From positions 100,056,587 through 100,120,586 of the forward strand of contig CM043966.1 of NCBI GenBank assembly GCA_014529385.2: DNA of 64,000 nt. Reading direction: 5' to 3'. Origin of the DNA: Adiantum capillus-veneris. Its lineage: Eukaryota > Streptophyta > Polypodiopsida > Polypodiales > Pteridaceae. A model generated the notes under the pieces. It did not search any database and was not told where the DNA came from. It saw nothing but the letters and a program-made list of their open reading frames with translations. Below, piece by piece: positions 54,463 to 64,000 of this stretch. Positions within the stretch are counted from its first letter, which is position 1; every line of letters starts with the position of its first letter. The translations under genes were made by a program, and so were the position numbers.

Positions 54463-56070
54463 TGTCATAAAATCTAATATCTAACTAACCCAAATGATTT
54501 TCTCATATTAAATTGATCACTTAATGTGGGAGAATAAACGGGAACAAGTGTTAAGATATAGGTATGTGCTTACAGATCTATCTCAACACGGGGCCAATGG
54601 TAAAAGGGCCCAAAAGGGAGATGGTCTATCAAAGAGCAAGGCTAACCAATGGAGCATAAGACCTTAGGGTTAGCTTCATTGAAGACCTCCAATAAATGTG
54701 TGTAAAAGTCCTTTGACCTTAAGTAAGCTAGGGCTGAGCTTGAGGTGGGAACCCGGCCCAAGCTCGAGGTGCTTGTCATGCTTGAGGTGTTTTTCATGCT
54801 TGAGGTGCTTGATTAAGATGCTTGAGGTGCTTGACTGGCTCCATGCTTGAGGTGCTTGACTTGCTGCATGATTAAAGTACTTGAGGTGCCTTGAGAAGCT
54901 TGCCTGAGATGCTTGTGGGAACCCCCCCTAGTTCAAGTGCTTTGTCATGCTTGGTGAGTAAGGTGCTTGATCACCTAAAAGTCAAAAGCATTCCTACAAG
55001 AGGGGGAGGCGAGCCCTTTTCCTAGGGGCTAGAGAGAGAACACCCACTCACACACACAAGGGAAGCCCAACTTGAAGAGGCAGCAAGAACACATGTCAGG
55101 CCCCTACCCATGTTACCTTCATGTGTTGCTTGAAGCCTATTGGCTAGGCTTCAAAGGGGTCCAATGATAAATTACATGAATTATCTAATTGTTTTAACAT
55201 TTATCAAGTCCTCTCTCTAAAAGGAGAAAGGGGGACACTTGTCCCAAGGCTACCCATGTTGCTTGTAATGGCTCTTGCTTGTGATTGGCTAGGCCTGGAG
55301 GGGTCCAATGAGCTTCAGGCATGAGCTACAAGGGGGGGTCGACCCAAGCAAGCTAGGGGGGTGCCTAGGGGGTATACTCACCCACACACACTCACAAGCA
55401 CTCTCATTGTGTGATATGCAAAGTGCAAGAGCTCCCTCTCCAAGCAAGTAGAGGTTGAGAGCCTACACCAACACTCTTGGCTATGGAGTGCAAATCCAAC
55501 CAAGAGCCATGCTTCAATGCTTAAGCTTGCCATATCCTTCTTCTTCATTACTATGCTATTATGTATGCTAGCAACAAGAGTATGATAAGTGAGGAACTAA
55601 TTCTTTCTCCTACGAAATGTTTCTTCTTCCTCTTCCCTACCCTCATTCCCTGCTAGCTCTCTCCACCTTCGAAGGTGTTTGAGGTCTTGGGACTGAGGCT
55701 TGGGATAGTTAAAGCTTTCTTCAAGTTTATGTTATGTTTGTGGTGCATGAAGCCTTCCATCTTCATGGCATCACCTAAGTCAAAAGGAACACAAAGACTG
55801 TATTGTAACAAGTCTCTCTTTATGGGAGAAATCATAATACAAATGCCTATTGGAGGGGGGACCGGCTCCACATAAATCCGGTCCTCAATTGTTGTCATGT
55901 TCTCTAAACTCTCTCTCTTGCAAAAGTATTGTCTATGCCAAGTTAACTAATTGCTATGATTATGTTGCTATCTTCAATTATGTCTACCCGCTATGCTCAC
56001 AAAATCATTTCTTGAAAGTACTCTCATTAAATTCCGCTATTCTCAAATTGAATAGGCAAATTCCATTACA
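54463..56070 (+). repeat. Element B1 5' LTR
   Basis: TGTCATAAAATCTAATATC ... AAATTCCATTACA, 1608 bp. U3 minisatellite of CTTGAGGTGCTTGA units about 54735-54960; hairpin GGACCGG...CCGGTCC at 55859-55884; antisense open frame 55653-55898 (minus). Confidence 0.96.
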
Positions 56071-56071
56071 T

Positions 56072-56083
56072 TGGTATCAGAGC
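56072..56083 (+). other. Element B1 primer-binding site
   Basis: TGGTATCAGAGC one base after the LTR, complementary to initiator Met tRNA. Confidence 0.96.
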
Positions 56084-56485
56084 ATTTGGTTTCTCTTTTC
56101 TTGCTTAAGAAGAGAGGTCCTTAAGTAGCCTATAAATGGTTGATGTTGTTAATTATAATAGAGTAAGTGGAACTGGGATCTAATACCGGTTTTGTTAAGC
56201 CCACTATGTGGGGGATGGTGCACACCTCGGGAGCTTTGGACTTAATAATGGAGTCTTTTTAGACTTGCCTACGGCTTTACCATTATTGAGCCATAAGAAG
56301 TCCGAAAGGAGCTAGCCCTTGGCAACTCTGCTATGTTAGACCTACTCCTCTACTCTCTATAATTAACCACTTTGAGCCGTGGGTGTAGATACTTAAGAGC
56401 CGATTTTCAAAGGCTAAGAGGAGTGGCAACTAAGGTTTTGAATTGCCAAAGCATACACTAAGTACATACATAAAATTTTGTTAAC

Positions 56486-57800
56486 ATGGCTGACAATAAT
56501 CAAGAGAGTAGAATGAACATTGATAGCTTTGATTTTGCACATGAAGGTGCTAATGATGATGCTCCCATGTTTGTGAATTATCTTGTGACTAGGTTGCAAC
56601 AAGCTATGGGCTACCCTACCTTGCAAGCCGAAGTTACTCAACAACTTCGTGCCTATGGAATTTCCCTTCCTCTCCAAGAGGAGAGAGAGCTTAGGAGGCC
56701 TCTTGAAGAGACCCCCAAAAGAAGACTCTCTCCCATTCGAGAGGAGGAATCCAAAGAGAAAGAAAGCAATGAAAGTCTAAGTTCTTCTGAGATGTGGCTC
56801 CACGAAGAAGGCGGTCTAGACGATCGCCTACTCCTCCCAAGAGGAAAAGAGCAACCCATAGTCCTTCTCCTCATCACTCTCAAAGGCAAGAGAGGAAACA
56901 AAGGAAGAAAAGGGCTAGGAAGAGGTCACCCTCTTCTCCTTCTTCTTCACCTTCCTTCTCTTCCGATGAAAGTTATGGCTATTCTCCTAGAGAATACAAG
57001 AGGGGAGGGCATCGCAAATCATTTCCTGCATGGCGAAGGTCACAAAAGCTAAAGAAGTTCAAGGAGGGAGGAAAGAGTATCTCTTTTCTCACCTACGATG
57101 GCACCTTTGGTGCTACCAACAAAGTGTTGGCCTTCATCCAGCAATTTGATGCGGCCTTTGGGGACGAGGGCTTCACAGAGTCCTCCAAGCTACGCCATGT
57201 AGCTATGCACTTCCAAAAATCAGCTCGTCAATGGTGGGCTAGCCTTCGTGGCAATGGAGAAGCCTCAAAGACATGGAAAACTCTACGAGTTTCCATCATG
57301 AAGCAATTTCTTCCAAGTGATACTAAAGATAAAGTTCTTACCGAATGGCGCGGCTTGAAGCTCCTCTCTCATGAGTCTATCAACAAGTATGTAGATAAGT
57401 TTTGGGATTTACATCTCAAAGCTACTGTCTTTCAAAAGATAGACTTTGCCGAGCAAAGACAGCAATTCTGTGCGGGATTACCTGAAGAGATGGCCGAATA
57501 TATCAACTCTCAACGGCCCGGTACTATTACCGAAGTAATCCACCACACCATGGTTGCTTCACGCATCAATTTCCATCAAGGGGCTAGACGTAATATCAAG
57601 CCCATGGAAAACAAAGATAAAAATGATGCAAAGGGGAAATCCAATGCTCCTAATAATTCCCATTCCAACAAGAACAGGAAGGAGCGGTTACAAAGTTTTT
57701 ACAACTCTCTCCTGAAGAGCTTGAAGCTTTTCGCAAGGACCATAAGTGTTTCAAGTGTGGGGAGCAAGGACATGGCTATCGTTCTTGCCCCAAGAAGAAT
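56486..57800 (+). pseudogene. Element B1 gag with zinc knuckle
   Basis: ATG at 56486 as in B2 (MADNNQESRMNIDSFDFAHE). A single-base loss near 56789 (CTGAGATGTGG versus CTGAAGATGTGG in B2) shifts the frame; the true frame resumes at 56794 and runs through the capsid region and the gag-pol joint without the TAA seen in B2 (QRQQFCAGLPEEM). Near 57665-57700 an Asn-rich stretch is shortened and the frame shifts again, before CFKCGEQGHGYRSC (about 57748-57790). Confidence 0.92.
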
Positions 57801-58558
57801 ACTCGCAATGAGACTCCTAGGGCTTCCACCATCAAAGCTCCAAAAGAGGATGCTCATTGCAAAGGATCATCACTCTCCTATGCTTGGGGAAAGGTACGAG
57901 AGCATGATGCCTTCATCTTGTTTGACCCTGGCTCTACTCTCAACTTCATATCAATAGAGTTGGCCACCAAGTTGGGCATTCAAGCTTTTGAGATGGGAGA
58001 TATAGTAACAGCTGATGCAGCTTTCAAGGGACAACAAGCCTCCGTTACTCCCTTGATTGGGAAGTTGAGGCTTCATGTCCAAAGCTATGTCGACAAAGAA
58101 GACTTCTTCATCTCTCCCCTCCAACATCAGGATGTTATCCTAGGGGCATGGTGGTTTGATCGCATGGCTGCCAACATGAAGTTCCCTGAAAGGAGAATTT
58201 ACTTCACCTACAGGGGAAAGAACATGTATGTAGATGCTAGTGAGCATGGTCGCACTATTCCACTTGTAAATCCTCTTTCTTTTGATAAATCAATGAAGAG
58301 CTCAGTTTCTGTGTACATGATTTATGTCAAAGAGTCTCTAAAAGCTAATAATGTTTCATCAAATGAAAATGATAGGAATCAAGAAGAGTTAGACTTGTCT
58401 ACTTTTCTAAAAGAATTCCAAGATGTGTTCATCGATGATATCCCTATGGACCTACCTCCAAAACGAGGGGATGATGACCATCGTATTGAGCTCCTTCCAG
58501 GAAGCTCACCGCCTAACAAACCTCCTTATCGAGTCTCACAAGCTCAACAAGAGGAGTA
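57801..58558 (+). pseudogene. Element B1 protease and RT entry, ending at the deletion
   Basis: Frame 57918-58559 gives FDPGSTLNFISIELATKLGI, the same D-P-G protease variant as B2, then FISPLQHQDVILGAWWF, DLSTFLKEFQDVFIDDIPMD and NKPPYRVSQAQQEE. It then meets TAG at the deletion joint. The joint lies in GAGGAG, present at both B2 ends of the lost segment. Confidence 0.93.
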
Positions 58559-59798
58559 GAGACGTATTTCTATTGGCCTACCATGAAAGTGGACATACAA
58601 GAGTATGTTTCAAAATGTATAGTATGCCAAAAGACCAAGTATGATAGAGGGAAGCAACCTGGATTACTCCAGCCATTGCCTATTCCAAATTCACCATGGG
58701 AGAGTATATCCATGGATTTCATCTTTGGATTACCCAAGTCTATCCATGGGAATACAGGAATATGGACAATAGTCGACAGGTTTAGCAAGCAAGCACATTT
58801 TTATTCTTGTCAAAAAGACTATTCAAGGCACAATCCCAAATGGCAACTCTCTTCATATCTCAGATTTTCAAACACCATGGAATACCCACATCCATCGTGT
58901 CAGATAGAGATCCTAGAATGACCATAATTTCCTGGAAAGGTCTCTTTGAAAATCTAGGACAAGATTGAATTACTCTTCGGCCAATCACCCACAAACGATG
59001 GCCAAAGTGAGATAGCCAATCTTACGATACTCGATCTACTCAAGACTTATGTTACCGAAGTAGATCAACGCTCACAATGGGAAAAGTATTTACCGCTAGT
59101 AGAGTATGCCTACAATAATACTGTACATACTTCTACGGGCAAAGCACCTTTCGAGATCATAGAAGGAAGACCTAAAAGTCCCTTGCTACTGAAAGTACAT
59201 GGGAAGATCTTCGCCGCCGATGAGTATAGCCGTGACCTACAAGAATCTTTTCAAAAGATTAGGGAGGCTATAGCCATCTCTCAACAAAGGCAAAAAGCTG
59301 CTGCTGATAAGCACAGAAGAGCCTTAATGTTCAAAGAAAATGATTGGGTCTTACTCAAGTTTCCTAAGGCTCGATTAAGGCAAACGACGGGCAAAAATCC
59401 TACGGGCCATCAAAAGTATTATGCTAAACTAGCAAAAAGATACTATGGTCCTTTCCAAATCTTGAAGCCTATCAATGAGACGGCTTATCAACTCAAGTTG
59501 CCCAACCATTGGCTTATACACAATGCCTTTCATGTAAGCTTACTTAAGCCCTACAAAGGAGAGCCACCAATTGAACCAATTATTGAAGACCCTCCCGAAG
59601 TTGAAGACCAAGAAGAGGTGCTACAACCCGAAGCTATCCTTCGGCATGAAGACAAGGTACTACGACATGGTAAGATTAATCCGACGGTATCTTATTAAGT
59701 TCAAAAATTATCCTTTTGAAGATGCTAAATGGATGCAAGGAGTACAACTTAAGGATAGTATGAACCTTGTCAATGCTTACAATGCTACATTAGAGTAA
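58559..59798 (+). pseudogene. Element B1 integrase (partial) and chromodomain
   Basis: After the deletion the sequence resumes at FYWPTMKVDIQEYVSKCIVC, i.e. without the two histidines of the integrase zinc site. It continues with SPWESISMDFIFGLP and IWTIVDRFSKQAHF; small indels near 58800-58990 break the catalytic core. From 59183 an open stretch (KVHGKIFAADEYSRDLQES to EAILRHEDKVLRHGK) leads, after a further frameshift near 59670, to the chromodomain (YLIKFKNYPFEDAKWM) and stop at 59798. Confidence 0.92.
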
Positions 59799-60158
59799 GC
59801 AAATGTACAAATTTCTTTTAAATAACTCATGTTTTTGTCTTATATGACTAGTCCTCTTTTTAATTGTGCACAAAATTTAACTAGTATGCATGCTTAGAAT
59901 CATGTTTGTGATGACGACGTCTCTCAAACACCAAGTAGAATTTGTCACTCTACTTTGGGAGAATAAAATGGACTAAAGAGCAGACATGCTTGCGGCAGCT
60001 ATGTCTCCCAAGCACCAAATGGATTAGTCATCCATCTTGGAAAGATGTCATAGGGTAAAAAGGAATCCTTTACCTGCTAAGTACGATTGATTAATGACTA
60101 AGACTTTATCTTTTCTACCTCATAGTCGAGGACGACTATGATTTCAAGAGAGAGGTAA
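59799..60158 (+). other. Element B1 3' untranslated region and polypurine tract
   Basis: No frame; ends GTCGAGGACGACTATGATTT, then CAAGAGAGAGGTAA, the purine run that would prime plus-strand synthesis, immediately before TGTCATAAAATC. Confidence 0.88.
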
Positions 60159-61765
60159 TGTCATAAAATCTAATATCTAACTAACCCAAATGATTTTCTC
60201 ATATTAAATTGATCACTTAATGTGGGAGAATAAACGGGAACAAGTGTTAAGATATAGGTATGTGCTTATAGATCTATCTCAACACGGGGCCAATGGTAAA
60301 GGGGCCCAAAAGGGAGATGGTCTATCAAAGAGCAAGGCTAACCAATGGAGCATAAGACCTTAGGGTTAGCTTCATTGAAGACCTCCAATAAATGTGTGTA
60401 AAAGTCCTTTGACCTTAAGTAAGCTAGGGCTGAGCTTGAGGTGGGAACCCGGCCCAAGCTCGAGGTGCTTGTCATGCTTGAGGTGTTTTTCATGCTTGAG
60501 GTGCTTGATTAAGATGCTTGAGGTGCTTGACTGGCTCCATGCTTGAGGTGCTTGACTTGCTGCATGATTAAAGTACTTGAGGTGCCTTGAGAAGCTTGCC
60601 TGAGATGCTTGTGGGAACACCCCCTAGTTCAAGTGCTTTGTCATGCTTGGTGAGTAAGGTGCTTGATCACCTAAAAGTCAAAAGCATTCCTACAAGAGGG
60701 GGGGCGAGCCCTTTTCCTAGGGGCTAGAGAGAGAACACCCACTCACACACACAAGGGAAGCCCAACTTGAAGAGGCAGCAAGAACACATGTCAGGCCCCT
60801 ACCCATGTTACCTTCATGTGTTGCTTGAAGCCTATTGGCTAGGCTTCAAAGGGGTCCAATGATAAATTACATGAATTATCTAATTGTTTTAACATTTATC
60901 AAGTCCTCTCTCTCAAAGGGGAAAGGGGGACACTTGTCCCAAGGCTACCCATGTTGCTTGTAATGGCTCTTGCTTGTGATTGGCTAGGCCTGGAGGGGTC
61001 CAATGAGCTTCAGGCATGAGCTACAAGGGGGGGTCGACCCAAGTAAGCTAGGGGGGTGCCTAGGGGGTATACTCACCCACACACACTCACAAGCACTCTC
61101 ATTGTGTGATATGCAAAGTGCAAGAGCTCCCTCTCCAAGCAAGTAGAGGTTGAGAGCCTACACCAGCACTCTTGGCTATGGAGTGCAAATCCAACCAAGA
61201 GCCATGCTTCAATGCTTAAGCTTGCCATATCCTTCTTCTTCATTACTATGCTATTATGTATGCTAGCAACAAGAGTATGATAAGTGAGGAACTAATTCTT
61301 TCTCCTACGAAATGTTTCTTCTTCCTCTTCCCTACCCTCATTCCCTGCTAGCTCTCTCCACCTTCAAAGGTGTTTGAGGTCTTGGGACTGAGGCTTGGGA
61401 TAGTTAAAGCTTTCTTCAAGTTTATGTTATGTTTGTGGTGCATGAAGCCTTCCATCTTCATGGCATCACCTAAGTCACAAGGAACACAAAGACTGTATTG
61501 TAACAAGTCTCTCTTTATGGGAGAAATCATAATACAAATGCCTATTGGAGGGGGGACCGGCTCCACATAAATCCGGTCCTCAATTGTTGTCATGTTCTCT
61601 AAACTCTCTCTCTTGCAAAAGTATTGTCTATGCCAAGTTAACTAATTGCTATGATTATGTTGCTATCTTCAATTATGTCTACCCGCTATGCTCACAAAAT
61701 CATTTCTTGAAAGTACTCTCATTAAATTCCGCTATTCTCAAATTGAATAGGCAAATTCCATTACA
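60159..61765 (+). repeat. Element B1 3' LTR
   Basis: 1607 bp, about ten differences from the 5' copy. Hairpin at 61554-61579; antisense open frame 61348-61593 (minus). Confidence 0.96.
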
Positions 61766-62348
61766 CAATCTGCTGTGACTCACTGGAGCTCTCATGCTCT
61801 AACTCCTTATGCATAGACTCTTGCACAACTTCCTCCTGTCATGACTCACTAGAGAAAGACCGCTCTACCTGTCTATCCTGCATAGAAGTATCTCGCACAA
61901 CTGACTCTCTTCTTTGCTCAGTCACTAGCAAAGCATGCATGTCTGACTCTGTCACCTCTCTGTGTGATTGCTCAAGTCGTGCCCCAACTATGTGCACAAC
62001 GAGCTCACTACTCTGCACTCCATGCAAAGCACCCTGCAACCCATGAGCAAAAGAGACTGTCCGGGTCTCTCGCTCTCTACATGGCTGTAACAAGATTGAG
62101 ACTCCACCATCTCGCACCAGTACTACATGCAATGGGTACCATGTGCCAACTCTAGCACCTCTCGCAATCACTAGTGAACCCAAATGCAACGCAAAAGATC
62201 GCTCAAGCAGTGATACTCGACATCCACTATCGTGTAACTGTCTGACTGAGATCAAATCCCGTCTCAGATCTGGCACATAACGCACATGACGAAGGGTAAT
62301 CTCATACCGTTGGGCAAGGACAAGCATACGTCTCCTGCACCCTCAATG
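61766..62348 (-). pseudogene. Copia I: protease C-terminal half and Arg/Ser/Glu-rich linker
   Basis: Minus frame 62327-61839: YEITLRHVRYVPDLRRDLIS, VRQLHDSGCRVSLLERSF, typical of the copia protease end and the following linker; then an Arg-, Ser- and Glu-rich stretch with no integrase motif. TGA codons at about 62346 and 62340 separate it from gag-protease, and TGA 61839-61841 ends it. The same frame then stays open to the B1 insertion (EEVVQESMHKELEHE). Confidence 0.85.
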
Positions 62349-63071
62349 TCATACAGCACCATCGACCATGTGCACACAACCAAGTCTCCCACTAGAAAAC
62401 GTGCTAAACCACTCACGATGCGACGTGACATGGAAAGTAGCATCTGAATCTAGTAACCAATGTGAAGACAATGTGCAATTCGATATGCAATCCGTAGACA
62501 TAAGATCGTCTAAAGACAAGCTAGATGTAAATGTGACATCGTCGTCACAAGCATACTCAGTAACCACCATACTGATCTCACTAGCATCTCTCATGCCCAA
62601 ATCTGCATCACGCATCTGTCGCCTCCGTTGTCTCAAACGCCTGAAACATCGATGCCTGATGTGCCCTCTATGTCCACAATGCCAACATGTCAAGTCTCTA
62701 TGCCGTCGAGACTTGCGTGTGGGATCAATCTCTCCCATGGACATAGAAGTGGGACTAGACTCCCCTGTAGACATGGATGTCGCGTACATAGCATGTAAAC
62801 TCTGCCATAAAGCATGAGTTGTAGTCTCCCTCGAGACCTTCCAGTAAACAGACTCAACCAAATGCAAATGAATCGTAGACATGGCTAACTCATCAAGATC
62901 CTGCCAATCATCATCACGCATAGACTTGGGCTTTGCCGATAAACCACGCAAGGGTTTATCCTGTCCCAAATCCGCCAATGCAACAAGCATATGCTCCTTC
63001 CAAGCAACAAAATCTGCACCATCAAACTGTGTCAGACCATAACGTTGGAAGTTAAATGAAAAATCAGCCAT
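62349..63071 (-). pseudogene. Copia I gag and protease active site
   Basis: ATG at 63071 (MADFSFNFQRYGLTQFDGAD), 241 codons. Copia gag start (FVAWKEHMLVALADLGQ, DDDWQDLDELAMSTIHLHL, THALWQSLHAMYATS), then a shortened region with repeated Thr/Ser/Met/Gly-Glu, a zinc knuckle CWHCGHRGHIRHRC, and the protease site WLLDSDATFHVTSHREWF with D-S-D where D-S-G is usual. The middle of gag between capsid and zinc knuckle is much shorter than usual. The open frame extends a little upstream (63107), but the ATG at 63071 begins the conserved part. Confidence 0.88.
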
Positions 63072-64000
63072 AATGCTCGCAAAAGAGCAACCAACAATAA
63101 GTAGCAAATGTCAACCAAATCAGCCCTAAACTGGCTCGAATCGCATCAACAAAAGTCTGCAAATATGGCTCAAAACCTGATGCAAAATTGCACCAATAAC
63201 CGTGCAAAACCTTGCACAAAATCACAAGCCAATATGACTCGAATCCGGGTACCTAGCTCATAGCCACACAAGCATACATCACAATATTCACTCTTGTGAG
63301 TGTGCCAAGATAATTGTACGCCTGTCAAACCCGTGAGCTAATCACCAAGCCCACACTATGCGGTATCGATGCATACACACGCACAAATCTCCCACCTGCA
63401 GAGAACACCGCACGCAAATGCTGAGTGCAACCCGCAATCTCTACCTAGATCGCATAAATGATGCGCATAAAACCTCAGGAAAATTTCACCAGAGTTTCGT
63501 TAGTAAAACGGTCACAAAACCAGTAACCAAACTAACTTCACGCTCAAAACCATGAGCAACCAAAGCGCATCAAACCGCACTCCAAATGCATGCACCAATC
63601 TCCACACTTTGCATACATCATTGCAAACACCTGCAAATCTAGTACACAAATATCTGCTCTAGCTGTGACTGCCAAAAAACATGCTCGAGGCATACATTGC
63701 CGAAATCAAAATGCAATCACATTAGTCTCCCTGAGCATCAAGCCACATAAGGCATACATCGTATCCTCCCACTTGTGAGGAAACTTGCAGCAAATATCAC
63801 TCTCACATTTGAGAGCAAACCATGTGTGGAATCCTCGACACACGATAAACAACTGCTACTGCAAAAAATTCAGCGTTCAGAATTTTACAATTCTGATATG
63901 ACGAGCGCGTTTGGAGCATGCCAAAACCCCATGGTAGACTCCTGGATCACATGTATCTGAGTCCGGGTGTGAAAGCTATGTCAAAAAACGTTGTTTTCGA
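63072..64000. other. Leader/5' region of copia I, cut by the window edge
   Basis: No coding motif. A block GCCACA(C/T)AA(G)GCATACATC ... CTTGTGAG occurs twice (63259-63300 and 63739-63780). The 5' LTR and primer-binding site of copia I should lie here or beyond, but no TG/CA ends matching 53634-53833 were found. Confidence 0.45.

Larger units (their letters stand above)
54463..61765 (+). mobile_element. Element B1: deleted chromovirus, sister of B2, inserted in copia I (TSD CAATC)
   Basis: 7303 bp, plus strand. LTRs 54463-56070 and 60159-61765 (1608 and 1607 bp) differ at about ten positions. The target-site duplication CAATC is perfect (54458-54462 and 61766-61770). Against B2 it lacks 1447 bp of pol, from the RT entry to the integrase zinc domain, and has several frameshifts, so it is non-autonomous. 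It faces B2 head to head. Confidence 0.97.

Overview
This window is a stretch of plant nuclear DNA made almost entirely of transposable elements in different states of decay. I recognise no host gene, rRNA, tRNA or CRISPR array. The evidence for a land plant is the initiator-Met-tRNA primer-binding site TGGTATCAGAGC beside most LTRs, Ty3/gypsy chromoviruses with a C-terminal chromodomain, Ty1/copia elements of plant type, a LINE tail, and long (CT)n/(TG)n microsatellites. The nesting and the absence of genes suggest a large genome (fern, lycophyte or gymnosperm are possible), but the sequence alone does not fix the lineage.

Layout. 1-2961: Ty3/gypsy relic H (+), with nine in-frame stop codons that are all TAG. 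3009-3368: (CT)n tracts and a large hairpin. 3369-7378: non-coding interior of an unassigned LTR element with three degenerate tandem-repeat families, a polypurine tract and a CpG-rich candidate LTR. 7400-7966: C-terminal remnant of a LINE, followed by a (CT)n(TG)n tract. 8175-13003: gene-free AT-rich sequence with a TATA/poly(A) LTR-like segment near 11.7-12.0 kb. 13004-14268: decayed gypsy gag (G), interrupted by element A (14269-17736), an old relative of the B family. 17737-21340: mostly featureless. 21369-23940: a 5'-truncated copia (J) whose reverse-transcriptase segment is repeated four times as 402-bp units. 23941-31268: chromovirus D (-), young by its LTRs but coding-defective. 31269-33128: minisatellite, an LTR relic, and an inverted pair of copia LTRs.

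33128-39452: copia E1 (-) with a second member of the same family, E2 (34346-39273, target-site duplication CGAGG), inserted in it. 39453-43010: decayed chromovirus F (+). 43041-44285: a short hairpin, a 387-bp MITE (TSD ATAAG), a copia LTR flanked on both sides by internal-type signals, and a 154-bp foldback. 44557-53364: B2, a nearly intact young chromovirus (-, TSD TTTTC). 53634-63071: a non-autonomous copia I (-) that kept one long reading frame, split by B1 (54463-61765, +, TSD CAATC), a deleted sister of B2. B1 and B2 lie head to head and form a giant inverted repeat.

The genes here are element gag-pol genes (gag, protease, reverse transcriptase, RNase H, integrase, chromodomain). Only B2 looks close to functional. 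Many nonsense codons in the relics fit C-to-T change at CHG or CG sites, as expected of methylated transposons.
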